Shown here one piece after another: positions 1 to 8,630 of a DNA stretch of 64,000 nucleotides (position 1 is the first letter of the stretch; the number at the start of each line of letters is the position of its first letter). Source of the stretch: Rhizobium sp. BK399. Lineage in GTDB: Bacteria; Pseudomonadota; Alphaproteobacteria; Rhizobiales; Rhizobiaceae. The position numbers and the translations under genes are program-made. The stretch spans positions 161,964 through 225,963 of the forward strand of contig NZ_JACIAH010000009.1 of the NCBI RefSeq assembly GCF_014194695.1. Reading direction: 5' to 3'. Under the pieces are notes generated by a model. That model saw only the letters and a list, made by a program, of their open reading frames with translations. It was not told the origin of the DNA and searched no databases.

Positions 1-242
1 TTAGCAACCGCGGCTACGTGACAGACACGGCGGCAAGTGGTCGAGGCTTGGCTCGTCGGATGCACGAGCATTCGTCTGCTCACATAGTGCTTCTTGATTA
101 ATTGCAGGACATGGCAAAACGCTCTATTTTCCCTTGCAGGGCGCCTCGACGAGACGGGAGCGGGCTTGCCAGGCCGGACCGTCTCGGTTTCCGCACCAAT
201 CCCAGATGCCGTTCGACGATACGATCCAGGAGGAGACGTACG

Positions 243-1256
243 ATGGGCGAAACGACGCCGGACAACATCATGCAGCTCGGGATGGGGTTCTGGGCCTCCA
301 AAGCCATGCTCACCGCGGTCGAGCTTGGCGTCTTCACAGCGCTCGCAGCCGGCCCGGCCAACCTGCCCGACCTGCAGGCCAGGCTGCAACTGCATCCCCG
401 CTCGGCCCGCGACTTCTTCGACACCCTAGTGGCCCTGAAGCTGCTCGAACGCGAGGATGGCCGCTATCGCAATGCCCCTGATACAGACCTCTTCCTCGAC
501 AAGGGCAAGTCCTCCTATATCGGCGGCATCCTCGAAATGGCTAATGCCCGGCTCTACGGTTTCTGGGGCTCGTTGACCGAAGCCCTGCGCACCGGCGAGC
601 CGCAGAATGAAGCCAAGCAAAGCGAAGACTTCTTCGCCGCGATCTATGCCGAGCCGTCGCGGCTGCGCGGGTTCCTGGAGGCGATGAGTGGAATCAGCGC
701 CGGTGCGGCCCAGGCGATCGCCGCCCGGTTCGACTGGTCGAAGTACAAGACCTTCGTCGATGTGGGCGCGGCGCAGGGCATGGTGCCGGTGGTGATCGCG
801 CAAGCGCATCCGCATCTTCAGGCCATCGGCTTCGACCTGCCCGCCGTGCAGCCTATATTCGACGAGTTCGTCGCCCGGCATGGTCTCGCTGACCGTATCC
901 GCTTCCAAAGCGGAAACTTCTTTGACGGCCCGATGCCGAATGCGGATGTGATCTTGATGGGGCACATCCTGCACGACTGGGATCTTGCCGAGAAGAGGAT
1001 GCTCTTGGAAAAGGCCTTTGCCGCACTGCCGAACGGCGGGGCCGTGATCGTCTACGATGCCGTCATCGATGACGAGCGCCGCTTGAACGCTTTCGGCCTG
1101 CTGATGAGCCTCAACATGCTGATCGAGACCCGTGGCGGGTTCGACTACACCGGCTGCGACTGCCAGGCCTGGATGCGCGACGCCGGTTTCGTGGCCACGC
1201 ACGTCGAGCCGTTGCTGGGGCCTGACTCGATGGTGATAGGCTTCAAGCCCGACTGA
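243..1256 (+). CDS. SAM-dependent O-methyltransferase (hydroxyneurosporene/acetylserotonin methyltransferase-like)
   Basis: This 337-residue protein is a class I SAM-dependent methyltransferase that probably methylates a hydroxyl of a small aromatic or isoprenoid substrate; the substrate cannot be read from sequence. Residues 1-90 form a winged-helix dimerisation domain typical of plant and bacterial O-methyltransferases. The SAM-binding motif FVDVGAAQGMVP is near residue 170, and motif HILHDWD follows near residue 240, where the catalytic His-Asp pair of this family lies. I chose the ATG at 243 because a strong AGGAGG ribosome site sits just before it; the reading frame is open further upstream but without such a site. 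No partner gene is adjacent, so the pathway is unknown. Confidence 0.85.
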   Translation: MGETTPDNIMQLGMGFWASKAMLTAVELGVFTALAAGPANLPDLQARLQLHPRSARDFFDTLVALKLLEREDGRYRNAPDTDLFLDKGKSSYIGGILEMANARLYGFWGSLTEALRTGEPQNEAKQSEDFFAAIYAEPSRLRGFLEAMSGISAGAAQAIAARFDWSKYKTFVDVGAAQGMVPVVIAQAHPHLQAIGFDLPAVQPIFDEFVARHGLADRIRFQSGNFFDGPMPNADVILMGHILHDWDLAEKRMLLEKAFAALPNGGAVIVYDAVIDDERRLNAFGLLMSLNMLIETRGGFDYTGCDCQAWMRDAGFVATHVEPLLGPDSMVIGFKPD

Positions 1257-1549
1257 GCGGAAACCGCGACCGCGGCCGGTGTTCCGCAATCTCGACCAAG
1301 GATGCGATGTCGATCGCCTGGCGCTGACGTGGTCGATGGCCTCGCGTCGCTCTTGAACTGAACAAGCTTCTCGACGATGAGATACCAAGCAGGCTGCCAG
1401 CGCGCAGCAATGAACCCCGCAGCCGCTTGGCTCGGCCGCACTCGGCGAAGTTGCCCCGAAGTGTAACTGGAGCAAATCCGGTGGCATCGGGCATTCCTGT
1501 TTTCTGGAAGCCACCATTCACTCCTTTCATGACGAAGCGCCGCCTGCCC
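1257..1549. other. Intergenic stretch, nothing recognised
   Basis: No gene, repeat or promoter was recognised between the methyltransferase stop and the transposase remnant. The overlapping frames look like shadows. Confidence 0.4.
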
Positions 1550-1800
1550 ATGACCGAGCATGGCGATACGCTGCCGCTGAAGGCGCTGCGGGAGCTTGTG
1601 ACTGGTCTGGTAGAACGGGCCGACCGGGCAGACATCCGGATCGAAAAACTCGAGACCGAAAACCAAAAGCTTCAAGACGATACCTGCCAGAAGTTGGGCC
1701 TGTCGTTCTGGCACTATCTTGGCGGTCGGCTAGGCATAGGCACACCCGGGCGGGCCGCTCCTCTGCTGGCCACGATAGTCGCTGCCAGAACCTCGGCACA
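1550..1800 (+). pseudogene. Internally deleted IS66-type transposase remnant
   Basis: From the ATG at 1550 the frame reads a leucine-zipper-like N-terminus (LPLKALRELVTGLVERADRA followed by IEKLETENQKL), which resembles the start of IS66-family transposases of rhizobia. It then jumps directly to a segment reading SFWHYLGGRLGIG and LLATIVAARTS, which resembles the C-terminal end of related transposases. The whole zinc-finger and DDE core is missing, so this looks like an element collapsed by an internal deletion and is certainly inactive. The boundaries are approximate; no terminal inverted repeats were identified. The exact IS group is inferred from memory of family motifs. Confidence 0.5.
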
Positions 1801-2169
1801 TCAACGGCGATCAGGATTGGGGAACGCAACGATCCTGTCCGACGCACCAGTCCTGTCTGGCTTGCCCGTCACGACATCATCCAGCGTATCGAGCACATGG
1901 GAGCCGGTGAGCGTCAGCAAAGTCGGCGACACATTCCATTGCCGCTCATCATCGGCATGCACCGTCACTGTCTTCTTGTTGCGGCGAATGACAACGCCCC
2001 GGATCGTCACCCCGCCTGGCCCTTCGAAGGTCACGCCGCTTCCAACACGGATGTCCTGCAGCGCAGCTGCAGTCCGCTGATGATGCAGCAACTGCAGCCT
2101 CTCGACGATACGGGCGTTGAGTTCGACGAGCGCCGCCTCGTCCAGGCTATCAATTTCGATCAGCCGCAT
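1801..2169 (-). CDS. Small conserved rhizobial protein with a KOW-like beta segment
   Basis: This 122-residue protein has an N-terminal helical part (MRLIEIDSLDEAALVELNAR) and a central beta-rich module (IRVGSGVTFEGPGG followed by KKTVTVHADDERQWNVSP). It resembles a family of small uncharacterised rhizobial proteins whose central part looks like an SH3/KOW fold that might bind nucleic acid. The last 25 residues are polar. It lies on the opposite strand to the neighbouring transposase remnant and ends against it, so it may have travelled with mobile DNA. Function is unknown; the KOW comparison is an inference. Confidence 0.6.
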   Translation of the reverse strand: MRLIEIDSLDEAALVELNARIVERLQLLHHQRTAAALQDIRVGSGVTFEGPGGVTIRGVVIRRNKKTVTVHADDERQWNVSPTLLTLTGSHVLDTLDDVVTGKPDRTGASDRIVAFPNPDRR

Positions 2170-2614
2170 TGTCAGCCCCTCGCTTTTGTCGACGAGGCTA
2201 TCCTGCCAGGGAGTGGTGACAGGACGGACCCCAGTCTCCGATTTGCCCTGTCGTTCGGCGGTGCCTCCGAATTTACCCCGCTTGACCCGAAGTGTTCAAC
2301 AAAACCGGCAGGGCATCAATCTGTAACCTACTGAAAGAACGAACTCAAACTGCTCAACGGAAGCCACTAGAGCATTTTCTTCCGTTAGTGGATAACCCCC
2401 CAATCTCGCCCTTTATGGGTCTGGATGAATGCCGCGGAGAGAAATGAAGCCCTTTGCGAGATCAAGTTACTACGCGCCAGCATATCACCTCGTCGGGACC
2501 TGACGAACCGGCTTCTGGTCTTGATCACACGGCATTCGTGCGGCTACCGCCGGAGCGGCGCGTCTTGTATCGATCTAGATGCGGGCCTTGCCTGGCGAGA
2601 CGTCGAGGATCGGT

Positions 2615-2803
2615 TCAGTCCCACCTTCGTCGCGACGCCGGAACTGGCCCCTCCACGGTCCCCCGTGCCGACACGGTCATGCTCCCGATCTTGAGGTTTT
2701 CGAGATAGGTCACGTCGCAGCGTCTGACGACGTCAGTCGTCATCTTGTGCCTGGGGTCTTTCGCGTAGCGCAGACCCGCGCCTTGAAGGCTGGCAGCGCC
2801 CAT
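2615..2803 (-). pseudogene. TnpB (IS200/IS605-type) remnant 1
   Basis: The minus strand reads YAKDPRHKMTTDVVRRCDV then NLKIGSMTVSARGTVEGP. This matches the central TnpB/OrfB pattern in which a His-Lys-x-[ST]-T-[DG] helix is followed by a strand like VVEDLxVxxMTRSAKGTVExPG. The RuvC and zinc-finger parts that should follow are absent or out of frame, so this is a decayed fragment. A similar fragment occurs at about 40.7 kb. Confidence 0.5.
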
Positions 2804-3085
2804 AGAGCAGCCCGATCAATACGCCATTGCTCGAACCTCGCCATCAGATTGATGATGAAGGTCGCCACAAACCGCGTTCCACATCATCACGAAAGATGGA
2901 GGACAGACAGGTGACAGACTGTGCAAGCGGCGCTGCGCTTCCACGTTGCTCAGTCGACCCAAGCCACCTGGAGGCAGATATATGGCGGTACTTTTTGGCA
3001 TTGGAGTTGATCAGGAGTCTGGAATGAGCTAGCGCGTAAGCCCCCATATACCCCCCGCACTAGCCGCTCTTTAAAGGACCTGCGA
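2804..3085. other. Decayed intergenic DNA
   Basis: No intact gene was recognised here. The sequence probably belongs to the debris around the TnpB remnant. Confidence 0.3.
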
Positions 3086-3307
3086 ATGGAACCGGACACC
3101 GTAACAATTGAAAGCCGCAATGACTTTGCCCTCTGGGCGATCGAAAAGGCTCGGGCAATCGTCGCTGAACAAGGCGGCGATCTGGCGATAGCGGCGCGTG
3201 ACATGGACGAAAAGGCAATTGCGGAAACTGGCAATGCACTCGGTGCCGCGATCACGCAAGCCTTGCTGGAGGTCTATGACGGATTGACTCCTGCGGACGA
3301 AGACTAG
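3086..3307 (+). CDS. Small hypothetical protein
   Basis: This 73-residue acidic, largely helical protein starts MEPDTVTIESRNDFALWAIE and ends in an acidic tail. A weak GGA-containing ribosome site precedes the ATG by about seven bases. Codon use looks coding and no competing frame is better. I do not recognise the family; there are no membrane segments or signal peptide. Confidence 0.5.
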   Translation: MEPDTVTIESRNDFALWAIEKARAIVAEQGGDLAIAARDMDEKAIAETGNALGAAITQALLEVYDGLTPADED

Positions 3308-3836
3308 CCAATGCAAATGCCGCCTGCCCTGACGGGTAGCCCCAAACTTGGCTGGGAAGAACCGGACGGCCGGCTAGGAAGACTTCCTTTCATCACGCTA
3401 AGCAATCTGGCTTGGCAACGCTGATTATCGGAGTAAGCGGCGAGATCGAGCACATCGCCTTTCAGCTGCCGAACCGTTCAGGTCTGCTTTTTGCTCCCCA
3501 GATTCTTGAATGCAAGAATTGCCAAACATGTTCGTCCGGTCATTCACTACCAGGTCGCAGCATATGACCCGCATAGGCAATGTTGAGGGAAGCTGCGCCG
3601 GTTCTTCGGTTCTCCGGGATATAAAGTCCTAGTTCCGGCAGAAGCACACACTCGGGTCCGCCCACACGAGACCAATGCCGGATGCAATCGCGCGGGCGGT
3701 TTGCCACCCCGCCAGGGTTCGGCGGTCCGAACCCCGGCTACCCAACGGTCTGGTGGCCGAGGAGCCCTCCCCGCCCGAAGAAGGCAGCGGCCGCCTCCAG
3801 CCGCGCAAACACAGTGACCCGCACCAGACCGCTCCG
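3308..3836. other. Intergenic region with no gene recognised
   Basis: About 530 bases with only shadow frames. The right end leads into the stress-type promoter at 3837. Confidence 0.4.
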
Positions 3837-3861
3837 GGAACAAGAGCACCACGGCATCGTT
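3837..3861 (+). promoter_or_regulatory. EcfG/RpoE2-type promoter of the small exported protein gene
   Basis: GGAAC at 3837 is followed after exactly 16 bases by CGTT at 3858, matching the general-stress sigma consensus of Rhizobiales (GGAAC-N18/19-TT). The predicted transcript would begin near 3868, leaving about 37 bases before the ATG at 3905. Confidence 0.75.
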
Positions 3862-3904
3862 TCCAATTTGGTTGCAATCACGCAACGCTACCAAGGAGGA
3901 CGAA

Positions 3905-4201
3905 ATGTCCATCAAGCTTGTTACGACGTCACTTCTGATCATCGGCCTTTCAGGCTCAGCATTCGGGCAGTCGAACCCCGCTCCTGCTGGATCCACCATG
4001 GACAAGAATCATGGGGCCGCCACTCAAACGACCAAACCCATGAAGATGAAAAAGGTCGACCCGATGAAGACCCACAGCACGACTCAGAATGTCAACAAAG
4101 AGAACTGCAAGTCGCTGAAGGGCAAGAACTCGCTGCAGACGCAGGGCGGCAACAGCAACACCGAGAATGTTGAGAATACGTGCGCCGATAACAACAACTG
4201 A
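3905..4201 (+). CDS. Small exported polar protein, stress-promoter driven
   Basis: The 98-residue product begins with a clear Sec signal peptide (MSIKLVTTSLLIIGLSGSAF, cleavage probably after AFG). The mature part is rich in Lys, Thr, Asn and Gln and contains two cysteines, one in KENCKSLKGK and one in VENTCADNNN, which could form a disulfide in the periplasm. The ATG at 3905 is preceded by AAGGAGGA, an almost perfect ribosome site; the longer upstream frame lacks one. The EcfG-type promoter at 3837 suggests induction by general stress or stationary phase. Family not recognised. Confidence 0.75.
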   Translation: MSIKLVTTSLLIIGLSGSAFGQSNPAPAGSTMDKNHGAATQTTKPMKMKKVDPMKTHSTTQNVNKENCKSLKGKNSLQTQGGNSNTENVENTCADNNN

Positions 4202-4646
4202 CAGCTCGTTGTTTCGCGCCGGGTGACGGCTCGAACCATGGGCCGTCATCTGCCCCTCCTCTTCATTCACAGGGGCAAGCGACAACCTATGCGTCTCGGC
4301 GACTGAATGCTGAATGTCTCAGGAGTTCTTCCAACAACTTCACCGCACCTGCGGTTCGCTTTGCAAAGCTCTTCGAAGCCTTTTTCGCTCCAGGCGACGC
4401 AATTCACAGGCTAATATTTTTGACAGCCGTGCAAACATCAAAATTATCGTTGAAAATCATTGAGTTGATTCGCATTTGCCGGATCGCGGCACACCTGCCA
4501 GCGTCCGAAGCCAGCCTATGATAAAGAATCGGCATATTAAGCCTTTGTTAACTAAAAACTTCTTGCGCCGGCTAGAGAATCGCATCTAAATCACGCTTAT
4601 GATGCAGATCGCTTGAGAAAAGCGTTATTCCGGAAGATGGCAAGAT
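4202..4646. promoter_or_regulatory. repABC upstream control region
   Basis: This 445-base gap ahead of repA is AT-richer than its surroundings and contains one copy of a 19-base element (4417-4435) that recurs just after repA. The repABC operon promoter and its RepA/RepB operator should lie here, as in related plasmids, but I cannot place the transcription start with certainty. Confidence 0.5.
4417..4435 (+). repeat. parS/operator-like 19-bp element, copy 1
   Basis: TTTTTGACAGCCGTGCAAA is identical to the copy at 5855. It has an imperfect dyad (TTTG...CAAA) around a CnGCnG core similar to rhizobial RepB-binding parS sites. It also contains a TTGACA hexamer followed after 17 bases by ATTATC, so it may combine an operator with a -35 box. 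Confidence 0.5.
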
Positions 4647-5852
4647 ATGAACATGGCACCAGTCTTCATCGAAGACCTTGATTTTGACAAGGAAATCCTT
4701 GAGCAGGGCGAGCTGATTTCTGACAAGCTGAACATGCTTCGGCTAGAGCAGTACCCCCCTAACGCGATGAAAGGGCTTCGGCAGTTTTCGTTGGCCGAGG
4801 TCGCCGAGTATCTCGGCGTCACGCAAAACCACATCAAGAAGCTTCACCTCGAAGGCAAGGGCCCTGCTCCTCAGGTCTCTGGCTCGGGACGTCGGTCTTA
4901 CACTGCCGAACAGATGATGGAGTTGCGCCGCTATCTCGACAAGCATGGCCGTTCGGATTTCAAAAAGTATGTTCCTCACCGCCGCAATGGTGAAGGCTTA
5001 CAGGTCATTTCCGTCGTGAACTTCAAGGGCGGCTCCGGAAAGACGACTTCGGCAGCGCATCTTGCCCAGTATCTGGCTCTGACTGGTCACCGTGTCCTCG
5101 CCATCGATCTTGACCCGCAGGCATCGATGACAGCCCTCCATGGGATTCAGCCGGAACTCGATCGAAATCCCTCCCTTTACGAAGCACTGCGTTACGACAG
5201 CGATCGCAAGTCGATCACGGAACTCATTCGTCCTACCAATTTCCCGGGGCTTGATATTGTTCCCGCCAATCTGGAGCTTCAGGAATACGAGTATGAGACA
5301 CCGCTTGCGGCATCCAGCAAGAACCTTCAGGAAGGCAAGCTCTTTTTCACGCGGATCTCGAATGCCTTGAAGGAAGTCGACGATCGCTATGACGTTGTGG
5401 TGATCGACTGCCCCCCGCAGCTTGGCTACCTCACCCTGACGGCACTCACGGCGTCAACGGCCGTTCTGATCACCGTCCATCCCCAAATGCTTGACGTCAT
5501 GTCGATGAGCCAGTTCCTCCTGATGCTTGGTGGCATCCTTGAATCGATCAAGAGCGCCGGCGCTTCGGTGAAGCTGAAATGGTTCCGCTACCTCGTGACA
5601 CGCTACGAGCCTACCGATCAGCCGCAGGCGCAGATGGTCGGGTTCCTTCAAGCCCTTTTCAACAAGCGCATGCTGAAGAACCAGATGCTGAAATCGACGG
5701 CAATTTCAGATGCCGGGATCACCAAGCAGACCTTGTACGAGATCGAGAAGTCTCAGTTCACCCGGTCAACCTATGAACGTGCCGTCGAAAGCCTGAATGC
5801 GGTCAATGGCGAGATTGTTTCCTTGATCCATAATGCGTGGGGACGGAAGTGA
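4647..5852 (+). CDS. repA: Plasmid partitioning ATPase RepA (ParA family)
   Basis: This 401-residue protein is the ParA-type Walker ATPase of the repABC system. It segregates plasmid copies with RepB and autorepresses the operon. Residues 40-100 hold a MerR-like helix-turn-helix (LAEVAEYLGVTQNHIKKLHL) expected of repABC RepA proteins. The deviant Walker A motif KGGSGKTT spans residues 127-134, followed by IDLDPQASMT and, later, the Walker B segment VVVIDCPPQLG. Length is the family's usual one. It is the first gene of the rep operon, 75 bases ahead of repB, and the identical 19-bp elements flank it on both sides. Confidence 0.97.
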   Translation: MNMAPVFIEDLDFDKEILEQGELISDKLNMLRLEQYPPNAMKGLRQFSLAEVAEYLGVTQNHIKKLHLEGKGPAPQVSGSGRRSYTAEQMMELRRYLDKHGRSDFKKYVPHRRNGEGLQVISVVNFKGGSGKTTSAAHLAQYLALTGHRVLAIDLDPQASMTALHGIQPELDRNPSLYEALRYDSDRKSITELIRPTNFPGLDIVPANLELQEYEYETPLAASSKNLQEGKLFFTRISNALKEVDDRYDVVVIDCPPQLGYLTLTALTASTAVLITVHPQMLDVMSMSQFLLMLGGILESIKSAGASVKLKWFRYLVTRYEPTDQPQAQMVGFLQALFNKRMLKNQMLKSTAISDAGITKQTLYEIEKSQFTRSTYERAVESLNAVNGEIVSLIHNAWGRK

Positions 5853-5854
5853 GG

Positions 5855-5873
5855 TTTTTGACAGCCGTGCAAA
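5855..5873 (+). repeat. parS/operator-like 19-bp element, copy 2 (repA-repB gap)
   Basis: This copy is an exact match to 4417-4435 and starts two bases after the repA stop codon. In several repABC plasmids the centromere-like parS lies between repA and repB, which fits this position. A weaker partial match (TTTTTGAC only) occurs after repC at 8378. Confidence 0.55.
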
Positions 5874-5927
5874 TCGCGGAAAAATTGTTTTCTTTCAGAG
5901 GGATGGGCACTCACAACGGAGACGGAA

Positions 5928-6941
5928 ATGGCTAGAAAAAACCTTCTTGCGAGCGTGACGGCGACGTTGGGCGACGATGTCGACCGCGGCGCCGCGTCAG
6001 CGTCCGAGGCCCGGGCGTCCTATACACGGCGCGGGGCCTCCAGATCGATGATCCAGTCGCTGGATGAGCTCGCCGAGACGTCCATGCGCGTCCTTGATGG
6101 CGAGGCAGTCATTTCGCTCGATCCCGGCGATCTCGATGGGTCTTTCGTTGCCGATCGAATTGGTGACGACGATGAGGCCTTTGAGAACCTGAAGGAGGCC
6201 ATCCGTCAGTCCGGGCAATCGACCCCTATCCTGGTGCGACCGCATCCGAGCGATGACGGCCGATACATGATCGTATTTGGCCACCGCCGAGCCCGTGCAG
6301 CCCGGGAGCTCGGGTTGAAGGTGAGGGCAGTTGTCAAACCGCTCGCCGATATCGAACATGTGATCGCCCAGGGCCAGGAGAACACGGCTCGCGCAGATCT
6401 GACCTTCATTGAGAAGGCGATTTTTGCGAACCGGCTCCAGAGAAGTGGCATGTCGAGGGAGGTTTTGAAGACGGCCCTCACGGTCGATGACAGCCTGTTG
6501 TCGCGAATGCTTTCTGTCGCCGAGATCGTTCCGGACACAGTTCTTGACGCCCTCGGAGCAGCCAAGGGTGTTGGACGAGACCGCTGGGAGGAGCTGAAAA
6601 AGCTGGTACTGAACCCTTCGATCAACGCGCGCGCGCGCGAGGCTGTGCAGGACCAAGCATTCCTCGCATGTGAAACAGATGAAGCGAAGTTTCTCTTTCT
6701 TCTTTCCGCATTGAAATCAGCCGGAAAATCGAATCGCCGTAGCAAGCAGACACTGGCAGGTACCGCATGGACACCGTCGGACCAGTCCGTGAGTGTCCTG
6801 GCAACGCCAAAGGGCAACGGCCTCGTTATGGAATTTGGAAATCCGAAGGGCAAATCCTTCGGGCAATGGCTCTCCAGCAACCTAGAAAGCCTATTCGAGC
6901 AGTATTCGCATTCTGAAGAGAAACAGCAAACGGGAGATTGA
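5928..6941 (+). CDS. repB: Plasmid partitioning DNA-binding protein RepB (ParB family)
   Basis: This 337-residue ParB-family protein binds parS sites and, with RepA, forms the segregation complex. The N-terminal ParB/Spo0J nuclease-fold segment carries the characteristic box (IVFGHRRARAARELG, about residue 110) and the TARADLTFIEKA stretch near 150. It is followed by an HTH region around residues 170-200 (LQRSGMSREVLKTALTVDDS). A good GGAG ribosome site precedes the ATG. It is followed by a 155-base gap carrying the antisense ctRNA and then repC. Confidence 0.96.
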   Translation: MARKNLLASVTATLGDDVDRGAASASEARASYTRRGASRSMIQSLDELAETSMRVLDGEAVISLDPGDLDGSFVADRIGDDDEAFENLKEAIRQSGQSTPILVRPHPSDDGRYMIVFGHRRARAARELGLKVRAVVKPLADIEHVIAQGQENTARADLTFIEKAIFANRLQRSGMSREVLKTALTVDDSLLSRMLSVAEIVPDTVLDALGAAKGVGRDRWEELKKLVLNPSINARAREAVQDQAFLACETDEAKFLFLLSALKSAGKSNRRSKQTLAGTAWTPSDQSVSVLATPKGNGLVMEFGNPKGKSFGQWLSSNLESLFEQYSHSEEKQQTGD

Positions 6942-6946
6942 ACAGC

Positions 6947-7002
6947 AAAAGAAAAAGGCCCCCTCAACGTTGCCGCCGTGGAAGCCTTCCTCTGATCTAG
7001 AC
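6947..7002 (-). ncRNA. Counter-transcribed RNA (incA-type ctRNA) in the repB-repC gap
   Basis: On the minus strand there is a promoter with TTGACT (7032-7037) and GATTCT (7009-7014) separated by 17 bases. About 40-55 bases downstream a hairpin (GGCTTCC pairing with GGGGGCC through some G-U pairs) is followed by a T-rich run, a good intrinsic terminator. This is the position and orientation of the ctRNA that controls repC translation and incompatibility in repABC plasmids. Ends are estimated. Confidence 0.75.
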
Positions 7003-7008
7003 AACCAG

Positions 7009-7037
7009 AGAATCGCACTTCCTCGAATCACAGTCAA
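7009..7037 (-). promoter_or_regulatory. Promoter of the ctRNA
   Basis: TTGACT and GATTCT hexamers with a 17-base spacer, read on the minus strand; strong constitutive promoters of this form drive ctRNAs in related plasmids. Confidence 0.65.
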
Positions 7038-7096
7038 GAGTCTTTGGCACCGTTTTGGTGAGCAGATTTCTTTTGCCTTCTGAAAGGTGAAGGAAA

Positions 7097-8329
7097 ATGC
7101 AAGGTGAACATGTGACGACGCCCTTTGGGCGGCGGCCGATGACGCTTGCGCTGGTGAAACGGCACACCGCCGTATCCGAAATCAGCCAGGGCAAATCGGT
7201 AAACAAATGGAGCGTCTTTCGTGACGTCTCTGAAGCTATGCAGTCGCTCGGCCTGAAAGACCGCAGTCTGGCTGTGCTTGACGCGCTGTTGAGCTTCTAT
7301 CCCGAGAATGAGCTTCGCCAAGACGCCCAACTCGTCGTCTTCCCGTCAAATGCGCAGCTTTCGCTCCGTGCCCACGGCATAGCGGGCGCCACACTTCGCA
7401 GGCATCTCGCGTTTCTCGTTGAGGCGGGCGTGATCCTGCGTCGGGACAGTGCCAATGGCAAGCGATACGCCCATAGGGGCAGGGGAGGGGAGATCGAAAG
7501 CGCCTATGGTTTCGATCTGTCGCCCCTGCTGTCGCGCGCTGAGGAGTTCGCGGGCATTGCCAAGCAGGTCGTTGCGGAGCGCACAGCCACGCGCAGGGCA
7601 AGGGAGAGTTTGACCATCTGCCGGCGCGATGTGCGAAAGCTCTTCGGCGTCGCCAAGGAAGAAGGCATTGAAGGCGACTGGCAGATGATCGAGGCGGCCT
7701 ATCAGGACCTCGTGGATAGGATTTCCCGCTCACAATCGCTCGATGATATCCATGTCATTCTCGACGGTATGCGCCATTTGCAGGCAAGGATCATCAATAT
7801 CCTGAAATTCCACCAAGATTTGGATAATTCGAGCTCCAATGACGCTCACAATGAGCACCACACACAGAGTTCTAATACCGAATCTTATCTTGAATCTGAA
7901 GCATCCGCGGAACGGCCAGTTCGCGTCAGCTCGATCGGGGAGGAGCCTCCACCATCCACGTCCAGCCAGGCACTGCCGCTTAGTCTTGTTTTGAAAGCAT
8001 GCCCTGATATCGCCGCCTATGGCCCGCGCGGTGTGATTAACAGCTGGAGGGACCTGATGAATGCGGCTGTTGTCGTCAGATCGATGCTCGGCGTGAGTTC
8101 AGCGACGTTTGAAGACGCCTGCCACGCAATGGGCCCGGAGAACGCGGCTATTGCCGTGGCCTGCATCCTGGAGCGAGGTCGGTGTATCAACTCGGCTGGC
8201 GGATACCTGCGGGATCTGACACGCCGTGCCCAGCGAAAGCAGTTTTCACCAGGACCGATGCTCATGGCCCTGGTTCGAAAAAGCATGACCGGAACACGGA
8301 TAATCTCTCCGTCACCTGATGAGGAATAG
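7097..8329 (+). CDS. repC: Replication initiator RepC
   Basis: This 410-residue protein is the replication initiator of repABC plasmids, acting at an origin inside its own gene. The N-terminus (HVTTPFGRRPMTLALVKR) is the family signature. A winged-helix region follows (about residues 70-130, including LSLRAHGIAGATLRRHLAFL), and the C-terminal domain resumes after a low-complexity Ser/Asn/Glu linker near residues 240-290. The ribosome site AAGGTGAAGG precedes the ATG. Translation is expected to be controlled by the ctRNA just upstream. Length is normal and the frame intact. Confidence 0.97.
   Translation: MQGEHVTTPFGRRPMTLALVKRHTAVSEISQGKSVNKWSVFRDVSEAMQSLGLKDRSLAVLDALLSFYPENELRQDAQLVVFPSNAQLSLRAHGIAGATLRRHLAFLVEAGVILRRDSANGKRYAHRGRGGEIESAYGFDLSPLLSRAEEFAGIAKQVVAERTATRRARESLTICRRDVRKLFGVAKEEGIEGDWQMIEAAYQDLVDRISRSQSLDDIHVILDGMRHLQARIINILKFHQDLDNSSSNDAHNEHHTQSSNTESYLESEASAERPVRVSSIGEEPPPSTSSQALPLSLVLKACPDIAAYGPRGVINSWRDLMNAAVVVRSMLGVSSATFEDACHAMGPENAAIAVACILERGRCINSAGGYLRDLTRRAQRKQFSPGPMLMALVRKSMTGTRIISPSPDEE
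7800..7905 (+). other. Candidate origin of replication (oriV) inside repC
   Basis: This part of repC, encoding the polar linker, is clearly richer in A and T than the rest of the gene. In characterised repABC plasmids the origin lies in such an AT-rich central segment of repC. The placement is by analogy only. Confidence 0.45.
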
Positions 8330-8630
8330 CGTCTCTAAACCCACTGTTTCAGCGATCCCGGCGAAATTCCATGGACGTTTTTGACCACAATGCGTATAAC
8401 AATGTCACGTCGAACGCCGGAAGCTGCTGACCCGATTCGAGCATTCCGAAGCCAGGTGGCGGCCCTTCTCAACACCATCTTCACAAACGGTTCTGCAGGC
8501 GATAGAAGCGCCTATACGAACGAGCGGAAGGGAACGGCCGGTTTACTTCCGTTATCGCTTCCGGCTTCAACGGAGCGAAGCGGTTACGGATTGCGCAACT
8601 CGGCCACCATCGGTGCCCACGGAGCAGTGG
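8330..8630. other. repC downstream gap
   Basis: About 300 bases between repC and the convergent ProQ/FinO gene. It holds TTTTTGAC at 8378, which matches only the first eight bases of the parS-like element. No gene is supported. Confidence 0.35.

Noticed and set aside
3..101. An open frame running in from the left edge, ending RRMHEHSSAHIVLLD with a stop at 99-101
   Set aside because: Only 32 codons are visible and no family motif is certain, so a gene end cannot be told from chance.
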